The notes: a model not told the origin generated them from the sequence alone. Positions 19,287 through 28,159 are shown, counted from the stretch's first letter. The stretch is DNA of 64,000 nucleotides from Actinomyces oris (GCF_001937665.1 NZ_MSKL01000011.1:1-64000), one strand, 5' to 3'. Numbers and translations are program-made.

Positions 19287-19559
19287 CTACTCGCTTAGCT
19301 CTCCCACCAACTCCTCCACCTGCATGTCCAGCGCCGTTGCCAGGGCGATGAGGGTGCGCAGGCGTGGGTTCATCGGGGTGCCGGGGCGGGACTCGCCCTT
19401 TTCGAACTTTTGGTAGGTGTAGGTGGAGATGCCGGCGGCGTGGGCCAGGGACTCCTGGCTGAGGCCCTTGGCGATGCGGGCGCGCTGCAGCCGCAGACCG
19501 AGCTGGCGGGCGATGGGCCACCACTGCTCGTCTTGGCTGGTGGAGGAGGAGTCGCGCAC
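19287..19559 (-). CDS. XRE-family HTH regulator
   Basis: 90-aa DNA-binding protein. The Cro/C1-type helix-turn-helix is clear: LRLQRARIAKGLSQESLAHAA then GISTYTYQKFEKGES, followed by a helical dimer segment (LRTLIALATALDMQVEEL). The GTG start lies 35 bp from a perfect 14-bp palindrome at 19595-19608, a likely autoregulatory operator. It is the nearest regulator to the RecB-like nuclease gene on the same strand and may control it. Base composition is close to the backbone. Confidence 0.9.
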   Translation of the reverse strand: MRDSSSTSQDEQWWPIARQLGLRLQRARIAKGLSQESLAHAAGISTYTYQKFEKGESRPGTPMNPRLRTLIALATALDMQVEELVGELSE

Positions 19560-19594
19560 GGCACCAGCGTCGAGCGGTCACCCACTTGGCACCA

Positions 19595-19608
19595 CCATAC
19601 ATGTATGG
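19595..19608. promoter_or_regulatory. Perfect 14-bp palindrome, putative XRE operator
   Basis: CCATACATGTATGG is its own reverse complement. It lies 36-49 bp upstream of the GTG start of the XRE gene, where promoter elements should be. Size and symmetry fit a dimeric Cro/C1-type repressor site. Confidence 0.55.
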
Positions 19609-19732
19609 CAATCTAGAGATGTCAGCCGAGACGGAGGGAGGTGAGCGTCATGGGTGGCGACTGACCAAGCGCCCCACGCAGGGGCCAACCCATCCCACAG
19701 CTGCCTCCTACATGGCAGCTGGTCGGTGTCCG

Positions 19733-20962
19733 TCAGGCTGCACGAGCTTGGCGGGCGTCGTCTTCCGTGGCTGGTACTGCCTTGACGGCGTTCTCAGAAC
19801 TACCGGCTGAGCGTGGTGGCCTGGCATCGGTGTCGGGAGCAACCTCGCCCCAGTCGTCCTGCTCGTCTGGCAGCGTCCAGACGAAGACCATGCCAGCTCT
19901 TGGGAAGAGCCAGCCGTCGTAGCGGTAGCGCAGCGTTGGCGTATTCGGTACTTGGGTGAGGCGTCCTCCTTCGCCGATGGAGGCAAAGTCGAGGATGCGC
20001 ATCTGGCCGACTTGCTCTGGGTCGTAGCGCAGCTCGACGTCGAGACCGCGTGTGGGGCGGTCGATGTCCAGGTGCACCACATGGCCACTGCGGAGCGTGC
20101 GGGTGCGGAAGCTGAAGGAGACGACGACTGTCTGCTCCTGCTGGATGACCTGCTCGCCAAGATCAACGGTGTAGACCTGGGAGACCTCATCCACCTGCCG
20201 TGAGAACGGCACCGGTGTGCCGTTGACGGTGAACTGCTCCAGGGCGAAGACTTCTGGATCGGAGACGGCCAGGCCGGGCACCGGCCGGCGGTACCACACA
20301 CTCGTCTCCCCACGCTCAGCCACCAGCTGGTCGTAGCGCTGGCGGTCGGAGACGACGGCGAACTTGCGGAAGCGGTGCCGCGGCGTGACGGTGTACTCCC
20401 AGCGGACACGTAAGTCGAAGAACGGGGTAGGAGCACTGCTCCTACCCCTTGGTATACCAAGGGTCGCGTCGACGCGGGCGTCGTACCAGCGCTCCTCGGC
20501 GGCCATGGCTTGGTGGCGGATGTCGGCATAGACCTCACGACCGAAGGCTGGATCACCGAAGCGCAGGCCCAGGCTGGTGCGAGCCAAGTCATCCAGCAGT
20601 TCAGGCGTGGCTATACGCGCTACGTCCTGACGGTCGAAGCGGAAGGCCTCGATGACGGCGTCGCGCAGGGCCGGTGCTTCCTCACGGATCGTCTGGCGGA
20701 AGCGCTCGGTCACCGCCCGCTCCTGATCGCGGCGGAAGGTGTACTCGAAGAACGTCGAGAGCAGCCCCGCACCAAACAGCGTCCCACCCAGCTCGCCCAG
20801 CGGTAGGGCATGCAGCCACTGCCAACTTCCCAGCTGTAGTGGAGACAGCCAGGCATTGAGCATCATGAGGAGGATGCCAGCCAGGGTGAAGGAGACGGCG
20901 AGGAGGGCGGCTTTGGCTTTGCGGAGGCGGTGGTGGAGGGAAGGGTGATGGTTGGCGGGCAT
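19733..20962 (-). CDS. Two-TM membrane protein with large cytoplasmic domain
   Basis: About 409 aa from MPANHHPS; the frame is open to 21001. Two closely spaced N-terminal helices (ALLAVSFTLAGILLMMLNAWL and GGTLFGAGLLSTFFEYTF) are followed by a charged linker (RRDQERAVTERFRQTIREEAP) and a roughly 300-residue soluble domain rich in beta-strand patterns (VWYRRPVPG, VVVSFSFRTRTLR, LDVELRYDPEQVG). I do not recognise the family. GC content is close to backbone levels. It is followed by a second membrane protein gene (21022-21804) on the same strand; the two could form a unit. Confidence 0.65.
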   Translation of the reverse strand: MPANHHPSLHHRLRKAKAALLAVSFTLAGILLMMLNAWLSPLQLGSWQWLHALPLGELGGTLFGAGLLSTFFEYTFRRDQERAVTERFRQTIREEAPALRDAVIEAFRFDRQDVARIATPELLDDLARTSLGLRFGDPAFGREVYADIRHQAMAAEERWYDARVDATLGIPRGRSSAPTPFFDLRVRWEYTVTPRHRFRKFAVVSDRQRYDQLVAERGETSVWYRRPVPGLAVSDPEVFALEQFTVNGTPVPFSRQVDEVSQVYTVDLGEQVIQQEQTVVVSFSFRTRTLRSGHVVHLDIDRPTRGLDVELRYDPEQVGQMRILDFASIGEGGRLTQVPNTPTLRYRYDGWLFPRAGMVFVWTLPDEQDDWGEVAPDTDARPPRSAGSSENAVKAVPATEDDARQARAA

Positions 20963-21021
20963 ATCTAATTTTAGATTAGCATTATATGTTCGAGTGCGCA
21001 AATATAACTAGCGAGACCGAT

Positions 21022-21804
21022 TCATTGCTTAGTAGATTCCTTGCGGAAGACATCGAAGTCCAGGAACTTTGCGAAGAAGCGTGGAATATTCGTCTTATTG
21101 CTTCCAATCGACTCTGACCCTCCTTTCGTCTCGTCGACCCACTCCTTAGCGCGCAGTCTCACGAATAGTACGAGCGCAGGAAAAGCAAGCATACCGACAG
21201 CGATGCCTCCACCGGCTAGCAAATCCGAATGCTTGGGCCTGCCAGCCAGAACCGCAGCGCCACAAAAAGCATTGGCAGCAATAGTAAAGCAAACGGCATA
21301 AACAAGAACCGTGTTTCCCAGGCGCCACAATGGGATGCGTGGCTCGGTGAGCAAGCCTGCTTTGTGATGCTCAACTATCCGCACTCGCTCGCAGTAGCTC
21401 CCGATGAACAACCATGCAAACCATGCGCAGAACACGAGATAGTACAGCGTCGCAACGGTTGCATCAGATGAATACTTCTCAGTCGCAATGGCGTAAAGGA
21501 AGAAGAATCCAACCAGGATCATCCAAAGTGGAAGTACCACGAACCGCCACCACGGTACATAGTGGGCAGCAAGGAGATGAGCCTCTTGGGATACTCTTAA
21601 GTCCTTAAGTGGGCGTTGGTATGCATCGTCGTCTCGATCGGGGTCAAGCGTGCTGTTAGTCCATTCGATGGTTCTGTAGGCTTTTGCTGTCCTGGAGAAC
21701 TGGCTGAGTCCAGCCACAGCATTGACAACGGTTGCAAGTATGGCAGTCAGGCTCACGATCAGTGCGACGACGCTGGCGTCTTTGGGTATCCAACTCATGC
21801 TCAC
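21022..21804 (-). CDS. Five-TM membrane protein of unknown function
   Basis: 260 aa (254 if the ATG at 21798 is used) with about five hydrophobic helices: near residues 10-32 (VVALIVSLTAILATVVNAVAG), 86-108, 118-138, 163-188 and 195-217, ending in a basic cytoplasmic tail. Two transmembrane pairs surround a loop with CERVRIVEHH. No family is recognised. It is more AT-rich than its neighbour at 19733. It lies 59 bp upstream of that gene on the same strand. Confidence 0.6.
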   Translation of the reverse strand: MSMSWIPKDASVVALIVSLTAILATVVNAVAGLSQFSRTAKAYRTIEWTNSTLDPDRDDDAYQRPLKDLRVSQEAHLLAAHYVPWWRFVVLPLWMILVGFFFLYAIATEKYSSDATVATLYYLVFCAWFAWLFIGSYCERVRIVEHHKAGLLTEPRIPLWRLGNTVLVYAVCFTIAANAFCGAAVLAGRPKHSDLLAGGGIAVGMLAFPALVLFVRLRAKEWVDETKGGSESIGSNKTNIPRFFAKFLDFDVFRKESTKQ

Positions 21805-22036
21805 ACGCTATGTCTTTACAACCTTACACGTGCCAGTTTGAGCCCCTGACGTTATTAAGGCTGTTGCTAGCTTTGACCACGCGGTACGGTTATCAGTTTG
21901 CCCCACTCACGGCGCCCAACTCACCCATGCACCACTACGGCCTGGCCTGGCCTTTCAATGCCTTCCTGATAGTGGAAGACTGAGCAGTATACTGAGGTAG
22001 CACATTACTCAGCGGAAACAGATTTAGGAAGAATGA

Positions 22037-23005
22037 TTATATCCACGGATGTCCTAAATGAACGCCGTTCGACTTGACATCAGTGCTCTGCCATTCATTG
22101 CCAAGATAAATGTCGATAATGTCTTCCACTTTCCCCGATGGACCATCGAGAGAAAAACTTGCAGCATAACGATTTCGCGCCAACTCGACAGCCCTCCTTA
22201 ACAGGTGCTTCACTGCACTGGGATGATGCCATAGATCGGCAGAAGTAGCGGACCCTGTTAGACAGAGAACAAACATTTTATCACTAGTAGGATGGATGCT
22301 ATTGCTAGATTTCCATGCATTGAGTACAACATCGATAGCATTCTTGACAAGACTCTGTGATGTCATAGCAGGAATTTGCTTTAACCTACTTTCAGACCTG
22401 CCTCGGGGGAAGCAAATGAGGCTGTATGGATAGCAAGGATAACTACTTCCAAAAGACAAGTTCAATCTGCTGAGTACGTTCTGATGACTAGAATTGTTCA
22501 AACTAGACAAACTTCCATTGGTAGGAAATGCCGCCGATACCAAGGCGAGGATCGATGCCCAAAAGTAACCATCGCTGGAGGTTGAGGAGACGTGAGATGG
22601 CATACTGGTTTTTAGCGATTGATATGAATTATCAGTGAGATCATTCAGTAAATTCAGCCACCCTCGCTTTTGAATGGTACGGAGCGAATGAGTAATTTCG
22701 AGAAGGTCATGCAAAGTGACATCAACAATCCTTTGTTCTACTTGGGATTTTTGCTTGGCAGACAACGCAAGGGGATCCCATCCTCTTCCTTTTCGTGTTT
22801 GTTGCACGGAGGACGGGGGAGTGGATAGATGACTGAACTCACTGCCAAACACGTCCGTCAGCGTTGCACAGAATCCACCGCTAAAAGGAGCCGAGGAAAT
22901 GGCAGCCTCCAAGATACTCTTCTGATGCAGCATTCCTCGACAATGACATTTGCAACTTAATTCCTTAGCCTCTTCGCAGCCAGCGTGATGTTTTGCTACA
23001 GCCAT
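22037..23005 (-). CDS. Cys-cluster protein, last gene of AT-rich operon
   Basis: 322 aa. The N-terminus has a tight Cys/His cluster: H6, H7, C10, then C18-x-C20-x-C22 and H27, suggesting a bound metal. The rest is Ser/Asn-rich and probably globular (HDLLEITHSLRTIQKRGWL, LVKNAIDVVLNAWKSSN). No family is recognised. TAGGAA precedes the ATG. It is the third gene of a co-directional AT-rich cluster (25069 to 22037) with gaps of 19-83 bp. GC is far below the backbone. Confidence 0.62.
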   Translation of the reverse strand: MAVAKHHAGCEEAKELSCKCHCRGMLHQKSILEAAISSAPFSGGFCATLTDVFGSEFSHLSTPPSSVQQTRKGRGWDPLALSAKQKSQVEQRIVDVTLHDLLEITHSLRTIQKRGWLNLLNDLTDNSYQSLKTSMPSHVSSTSSDGYFWASILALVSAAFPTNGSLSSLNNSSHQNVLSRLNLSFGSSYPCYPYSLICFPRGRSESRLKQIPAMTSQSLVKNAIDVVLNAWKSSNSIHPTSDKMFVLCLTGSATSADLWHHPSAVKHLLRRAVELARNRYAASFSLDGPSGKVEDIIDIYLGNEWQSTDVKSNGVHLGHPWI

Positions 23006-23088
23006 GGCGGTTCCTAATCTCTAGAGTAAGTAGATTACTGCCGTTTGTTTTTCACCTAGGTCGTATCTGTTAATTCGAATGCAGAACT

Positions 23089-24498
23089 TTACTCGATGGT
23101 TGTTCTGCTACTGTTTAAACCTTCTGTCTGATGCTCTGGGGCGGAGGTATTAACTATCTTCTGATGCAATCCTTGAAATTTCGCGAAGCACCACATATCC
23201 CCTACGAAATTTGTCACGAACCCAATTAAAGATATGGAGAATAACCAAGCGGCAGAGACGTAATAGCCATCACCGTCTTTTAACGGCAGAACAGACATTG
23301 ACGCGGCCAGAATTAGATTAAATGCCGATAATGCGTAGCCAGTAAAGCGCCAATGCCGATAAAGCTGCGAAAGAATGCGATGTTCGGAGCCGTAAAACAA
23401 CACTGCCGCATGGGCGGTTGGTATTACTGCCATTAGAGTCACAATGGCGCTAATATTTAGAGGCACCCAAGCGCCGTCAGATATCCATCTTTTCAAAAAC
23501 GCGAAAGAAATTATCATCAACAGAGCATATATTGCGGATGATATGGCAAAAACGGCAAGGTGGGGGCCGAGGTAGTATGATCTTTTCGGCTGGAGTTCAA
23601 CCGCTACTGTATAGGCAGCTCTACCTTTTAATGACTCCCAGGCGTCGAAATTTTCTTGAGATGCAATGAGTGCCTTACGTCCAGATTTTAGATTAGTGCT
23701 ATGTAGCAGACTTCGAGAGTAGTTATCTTGTATCGAGTAAGTTGGCCCATTACGTGTAGAATCCCTCCTATAATCGGAGTCTGCCGGAGATACTTCTTCG
23801 CCTTCAAACAGCAGCGACATCTTCGAGATCCAGGTTCCGTTTGGAGATTCTACGCAAATGTAATTTGACTTCACGTCCTGGTCAAGCGATTTCGCCCACA
23901 ATTCTAATCTTCCATTGGTAAACTGCAGACCGGGAATGACCTCTCTAGTTTTGATTATGGAGATCGATGAGCGTTGCTGGACACTTAGATGTATGGCGTA
24001 CAACTTCCTACCCCTGACTTCGTAAAAGCTATTGATGAAGTCGAAAGCTTGTTGAGAGTTAGAGATATGTTTCCATATTCTCGACTGGGAGTAAGTTGTC
24101 GGGCGTTTGTTCATCATTGCAGTAACCATGTCTATACATACTCGCTGCTCACCGCTTGACATGTCGTCAAACGTTGGGCCCAATGCTCCGCACAATGCAA
24201 TATTCATAAATTGTTCAGCGTCATCACTCTTGATAAGAGGGAGGCATACACCGTCTTCATCTCTAATATCTAGATCAATCAATGTATTCTCCTCTCCGAG
24301 CCAGAGTGGGAGAATGATCTCTTTGTTGGGGTCAATCCCGCATTGCAAGGCCCGATCCCGCAAATTTCGGCAATCAATGTCGTAAGTTGATCGCTTCTCA
24401 TATATTTTCGTGTCAACTAACTTGATCGTATTTACTTGGCGTAAAAGCCAAGACCTGTCGCTATATAATTCCCAGTAGAATTTTTTCAAGTCAGACAC
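23089..24498 (-). CDS. Four-TM membrane protein, middle gene of AT-rich operon
   Basis: About 469 aa. The N-terminal 310 residues are soluble, with the segment KEIILPLWLGEENTLIDLDI followed by RDEDGVCLPLI, a pattern of a buried strand then an Asp-rich turn. The C-terminal third has four hydrophobic helices (HLAVFAISSAIYALLMIISF, NISAIVTLMAVIPTAHAAVL, YALSAFNLILAASMSVL, SAAWLFSISLIGFVTNFV). I use the GTG at 24498 because CAGGA lies 7 nt upstream; a GTG at 24516 is possible. A soluble sensor-like head with a C-terminal multi-helix membrane part is the layout of some membrane-disrupting defence effectors, but no homology is claimed. Confidence 0.65.
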   Translation of the reverse strand: MSDLKKFYWELYSDRSWLLRQVNTIKLVDTKIYEKRSTYDIDCRNLRDRALQCGIDPNKEIILPLWLGEENTLIDLDIRDEDGVCLPLIKSDDAEQFMNIALCGALGPTFDDMSSGEQRVCIDMVTAMMNKRPTTYSQSRIWKHISNSQQAFDFINSFYEVRGRKLYAIHLSVQQRSSISIIKTREVIPGLQFTNGRLELWAKSLDQDVKSNYICVESPNGTWISKMSLLFEGEEVSPADSDYRRDSTRNGPTYSIQDNYSRSLLHSTNLKSGRKALIASQENFDAWESLKGRAAYTVAVELQPKRSYYLGPHLAVFAISSAIYALLMIISFAFLKRWISDGAWVPLNISAIVTLMAVIPTAHAAVLFYGSEHRILSQLYRHWRFTGYALSAFNLILAASMSVLPLKDGDGYYVSAAWLFSISLIGFVTNFVGDMWCFAKFQGLHQKIVNTSAPEHQTEGLNSSRTTIE

Positions 24499-24535
24499 GA
24501 CAGCATCCTGTCCCACTAGTAAAAATACGATATGT

Positions 24536-25069
24536 CTAAACGTAGGCTAATTCAGGACGACCTTCACGTGCTCTACGTTCGTCGATTAGGCGGCACACTT
24601 CGTTGAGGTCTTCGAGCTTTGACAATTTAGTAAGAAATGCTATGTGTCCAGAGTTACTTTCTTCTAATATCGAGCGTGGTTTACGACTCTCTGTGTGGGT
24701 CCCAAAAAATTGCTTCATTGCATCTTCGGCGCTTACCAATTCTTCATCTTTCGTAACTTGAGTAGTGGTTTTCTGTTCAGAATCAAAATACTTGCTACTG
24801 ATGGTCTTATGAAGCTCTTCAGTGTAGACAGTAGCCTCTGCGGCTGCCGCTAGAGCTCCCTCCAGCGACGCAGAATCTTCCAAGGGGCGCACAACTTCCG
24901 CTGTTTCGCTCATGGCTACAGTCTCCAGATCTACGGTTGCTATTTCGCCAAGACGAACTCTGAGGACAATGCAGAACTCCGCTGTACTTGGCTTAGCTTC
25001 ACCAGCATCTATACATTCGTCGTCCTGACGTACTGGTGACTCGTTTGTGGATAGTGGTCTTTCGCTCAT
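24536..25069 (-). CDS. Acidic protein, first gene of AT-rich operon
   Basis: About 177 aa from MSERPLST; the frame is open to 25225. The middle contains a strand pattern AEFCIVLRVRLGEIATVDL, then an acidic Ala/Glu-rich helix region (LEGALAAAAEATVYTEEL), and the C-terminus ends with LEDLNEVCRLIDERRAREGR. No membrane helix and no known family. The downstream gene starts 19-37 bp after the stop, supporting an operon. Codon use is AT-rich, like the two genes that follow. Confidence 0.58.
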   Translation of the reverse strand: MSERPLSTNESPVRQDDECIDAGEAKPSTAEFCIVLRVRLGEIATVDLETVAMSETAEVVRPLEDSASLEGALAAAAEATVYTEELHKTISSKYFDSEQKTTTQVTKDEELVSAEDAMKQFFGTHTESRKPRSILEESNSGHIAFLTKLSKLEDLNEVCRLIDERRAREGRPELAYV

Positions 25070-26073
25070 GATGGTTGCTATTATAAAACAGTCAACCAAT
25101 CTATGCAATATACATTGAGCGACTTGCTTTGTTCCTTCGAATTCCGTCTCTATGTCGTGAAGAGCAAATTCACGGACGCATTCGAAAAGCGACTGTCTCG
25201 TAATATCGATCCACAGCTGAACCACAAGGTGGACGCATCTGGTGCGCAGCAGACAGACGCCATTGTCGGGAGGTGGGCCCAGGCGGACTGCCAGACGGCA
25301 ACAGCTGCCGGCGTTGTTGCCGCCTGAGAGCGTCTATGTCTGCCTGGTAGCGCATGCCTGTCTCCATCGTCGCGCTGGGCCCGGTGGCCCGCAGATCCTT
25401 CTGGACACTTGGAAAGGTAGCACTCCCTGCCGTGGTTGCCCATAGGGAGCCTGCGTCCAGGGGCTGCGACGACGGGATGCCGTTGTGGGAAGTGGGCAGG
25501 CATGCGCTCGGGGGGTGGACGAAATGACCGAAGGAACGGCCTAGGATCACGTGTCGTTTGTGGCTAGCGCCAAAGTTTGCAACAGTTTGGTCACTTCTGA
25601 TGCGCGGGTGTGGCGGCATCGTGCCACCTGACGTTTGTACTATCGCCCAAGCAGCCAGCCAGCACGACCATGCCGGCCTGGATGCTCAGCAGTGTGCAAC
25701 CCTTGCCCAGCGCGACACCTTCAGCGGGCTGGCTTCCTCATGTGAGGGTGCGGCTCGTCTGGGTGGGGGGACTCGTCTGGGTGGAGATGTGGCGAAGCGG
25801 GTCGAGAGAACTTTCTAGCCTACCCGGCTGCACCTCGTTGATGATTGGTGCCCACCGGTGGCCGCGCGGCGGTGAGGTCGTCTCGCTTGGGCGCTCATGT
25901 CGATTTAGGGTCCTGAAATAGATGTCGGTGCCGCGGAATATCCTTGTTTCGAGGCGTCCTCCCGAGCAGTTCTCGGGGGAGGGGTGCTACGAAGCGGCTA
26001 GCCGATTAATTAGCAGCCCCCCTTTGAATGTCTGATGCCTCGTGTTCTGGTATTTTGCCAGGAAGGAGAAAAT
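25070..26073. other. 1-kb stretch without a supported gene; probable left edge of the mobile module
   Basis: GC rises again here. Short frames occur (for example at 25558-25818 on the plus strand) but none has a family match, ribosome site and plausible composition together. An imperfect hairpin CCTCCCGAG/CTCGGGGGAGG lies at about 25958-25982. The stretch separates the AT-rich minus-strand operon from the plus-strand integrative module and may hold its left end and the promoter for the genes at 26074. Confidence 0.45.
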
Positions 26074-26286
26074 ATGGCCAGATCTATTAGCCGTAGTGCG
26101 GTCAATGGGCGCATCGTCCCGGCCAGGGCGGTGCGGCTCAACCCGCGGGAGACGGTTACGCAGCGTGCTGGTTCGTCGGGCTCGAAGCCATCGGGTGGTT
26201 CGTACCGGTCGGCAATCACTGGGCGTTACGTCACTGAGGCGACCGCTCGGCGTCACCCGAACACGACGATTCATGAGGGAGCGTGA
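26074..26286 (+). CDS. Small basic mobile-element protein
   Basis: 70 aa, basic, Ser/Arg/Thr-rich. The C-terminal segment YRSAITGRYVTEATARRHP then NTTIHEGA resembles small proteins repeatedly found on actinobacterial plasmids and integrative elements, with no known function. GGAAGGAG is placed 5 nt before the ATG. It overlaps the next gene by 4 bp (GTGA), so the two are translationally coupled. Confidence 0.72.
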   Translation: MARSISRSAVNGRIVPARAVRLNPRETVTQRAGSSGSKPSGGSYRSAITGRYVTEATARRHPNTTIHEGA

Positions 26287-26543
26287 GCTGGGTGTCCGTG
26301 CACGTGGAGATCAACTCAGATATAGAGCGCCAGATTGCAGCAATGGCTCAGAACGCGTTCAAGCGTTTCGAGGATGATCTGAACCGCCGCCGGTCTCGGT
26401 TGCAGGGGCGGCCTGTTGCCGAAGTTCGGCGTGCTGTTGACAGCGCGCTACGCAAGTACGGGCTCGACCTGCCCGACGCGATGGTAGCCGGCCTTGCTCA
26501 GGACTTGGCTGAGGGGCGTCAGATTCAAATCAGCACCCGTTAG
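26283..26543 (+). CDS. Small helical mobile-element protein
   Basis: 86 aa from a GTG that overlaps the upstream stop. It is almost entirely helical and amphipathic (EINSDIERQIAAMAQNAFKRF; VRRAVDSALRKYGLDLPD). No known family. Coupling to the preceding gene and a strong hairpin 16 bp after its stop define a two-gene unit. Confidence 0.72.
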   Translation: MSWVSVHVEINSDIERQIAAMAQNAFKRFEDDLNRRRSRLQGRPVAEVRRAVDSALRKYGLDLPDAMVAGLAQDLAEGRQIQISTR

Positions 26544-26558
26544 CGGAACTGTCGTGCG

Positions 26559-26599
26559 GGTGGGGCAGCAGGTGTACGGAGGTCGCCTGCTGCCCCACC
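26559..26599. terminator. Bidirectional terminator hairpin
   Basis: Perfect 14-bp stem (26559-26572 with 26586-26599; GGTGGGGCAGCAGG against its complement) and a 13-nt loop, between the convergent genes ending at 26543 and 26627. Confidence 0.8.
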
Positions 26600-26626
26600 T
26601 GTCTCGTATGACGTGGTGGGTGTTGT

Positions 26627-27493
26627 TCACTCCTCATCCCTAGCTACCTCCACCATCACGATGGTGCGGTAGGTGGTCATGCGGGTGTGGAGGCCGGGGA
26701 TGAGGTGGCTGTGGTCTTGGTAGAAGACGGTGCGCATGGGGGCGTCCTGGCCGGTGATGGATACGGCCAGGACGGCGTCGTCTGGTTCGACGGCCTGGGT
26801 GTCGGGCAGGTCGAGGGCGAGGCGGTGGCGGCGCATGGTCAGTCCGTCGCGTGAGACCTGGGGGCTGGCGATCTGCTCCAGGTCGAGCGTGATCTCTCGT
26901 GGGCTGTTGCTGGAGGGGTAGTGCCAGACCTGGATGAGGGGCGCCTTGGCCGGTAGGTCGCTGCTTGTCATCTGGTCGATGATGACCAACAATCTGGTGC
27001 CGCTGCCGCCGAGCTGGATGCTGAGTGTCTCGGTGCCGAGCCGTCCGGCGACTTGGGCGAAGTAGACCAGGTCGCGGGCGATGATCGGCATGCCGGCGTC
27101 ACTCCAGCGGCGGGCGGTGCGTTGGTCGCGCCAGTCCTGCTCGGGTGAGAGGGCTTCGGCGGTGAGCTGGAGGCGGTCAAGGACGGTGTCTGCCGGAGCG
27201 GACAGGGATAAGGCGGCAGCTGCTTCGTTGCGGCCGCTGTGCTGGTAGCGGGCCAGCTCGCGCTGAAACAGCAAGAAGGCGTCGAGCAGGTCGTCGCCGC
27301 CGCAGACCTGCCGCAAGGTGGTGAAGGTGCTGAACTTCTGCACCGTCAGCTGCCCGTAGGCCTTGCGCAGGGCAAGCAGCTCGGTCAGCACCTGCTGCTC
27401 CAGTGCGGCGCGCTGCTCGGCTTCATCCGTGGTGTCGCCGATGGGGAAGACGCCATGTGGCAGCGGGGTGGCTGGCTCCGGGGGCGTGCTCAT
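26627..27493 (-). CDS. Hypothetical mobile-element protein
   Basis: About 288 aa from MSTPPEPATPL; the frame is open to 27673 but this start follows the sequence character better. The N-terminal 100 residues are helical (EQQVLTELLALRKAYGQL, LLDAFLLFQRELARY), and the C-terminal part is strand-rich (LIQVWHYPS, ITLDLEQIASPQV, TYRTIVMVEVARDEE). It has no Cys cluster, no signal peptide and no membrane helix. The family is not recognised. It is the only minus-strand gene in the 26-37 kb module, and it is convergent with the two small genes before it. Confidence 0.65.
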   Translation of the reverse strand: MSTPPEPATPLPHGVFPIGDTTDEAEQRAALEQQVLTELLALRKAYGQLTVQKFSTFTTLRQVCGGDDLLDAFLLFQRELARYQHSGRNEAAAALSLSAPADTVLDRLQLTAEALSPEQDWRDQRTARRWSDAGMPIIARDLVYFAQVAGRLGTETLSIQLGGSGTRLLVIIDQMTSSDLPAKAPLIQVWHYPSSNSPREITLDLEQIASPQVSRDGLTMRRHRLALDLPDTQAVEPDDAVLAVSITGQDAPMRTVFYQDHSHLIPGLHTRMTTYRTIVMVEVARDEE

Positions 27494-27743
27494 GGACCCT
27501 ATTCTCACCGACTGGTTTGGCGCCGTGCTGTGCAGATGCAGCACGGCGCACTTTTCTGTCACGACACCGTCAATGGCGGCGGGTTCTCCTAGATGTGCCA
27601 GGTCAACCGGACGCCAGCGCGGCACCTGTCCTAGGGCAGTGCGACAGGCCGATGGCGTGATCTGGGCGGCCACAGGGCCGCATGTGTCATCCCAGGCGGT
27701 GGCAGCGGATCCACTCCAGGGGGAGCGACTGCCCTGGCCGTCG

Positions 27744-27776
27744 TCTTTCTCTTCTCTCTTCTTCCTTCCTCTCCTC
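27744..27776 (+). promoter_or_regulatory. Pyrimidine-only tract before gene at 27790
   Basis: 33 consecutive C/T bases rich in TCTTC units end 13 bp before the ATG, just before the GAAAGGAC ribosome site. A very similar tract precedes the next gene (28160-28189). The role is unknown: leader, protein-binding site or mere low complexity. Confidence 0.5.
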
Positions 27777-27789
27777 GAAAGGACTCCTC

Positions 27790-28089
27790 ATGGCTTCTAC
27801 CAATCTCAGTCTCTTCTCGCCTCAGCGCACCCGGATGGGGGTGGTGCTGGGCAATGGCCAGGCCCGGGTGACCCGGCGGGAGATCGAGCAGGTCGCCGCC
27901 CAGGCAGAAGTAGCGGCCCAGGCCGAGCAGGCCCGGGCCTTCCTGACCTCCCAGGTCCTGACCAACATCGCCACGCTGGTCACCCAGGCCGAGGCCCAGA
28001 CCCGCATCGCACCCGGCGGTGCCCAGTTCTACGAAGCGATCATCACGGGGTATGCGCTGGGCGCTGGGCAGCGGATCGGGCAGCTGTAG
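27790..28089 (+). CDS. Small helical mobile-element protein
   Basis: 99 aa, starting MASTNLSLFSP. Rich in Ala and Gln with a long amphipathic helix (REIEQVAAQAEVAAQAEQAR) followed by hydrophobic helices (FLTSQVLTNIATLVTQAE; FYEAIITGYALGAGQ). No known domain. GAAAGGAC lies just upstream, preceded by a 33-nt all-pyrimidine tract. It is the first gene of a plus-strand series running to the recombinase. Confidence 0.7.
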   Translation: MASTNLSLFSPQRTRMGVVLGNGQARVTRREIEQVAAQAEVAAQAEQARAFLTSQVLTNIATLVTQAEAQTRIAPGGAQFYEAIITGYALGAGQRIGQL

Positions 28090-28159
28090 GGCTGCTGTCC
28101 TGCGGCTTCGTCGGCCCGGTGGCAAGCTCCCTGCCTCCAGCCTTCTGTCCTTCTCCTCA

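Noticed and set aside
25558-25818. 86-aa plus-strand frame in the 25-26 kb gap
   Set aside because: No ribosome site, no recognisable sequence and mixed composition.
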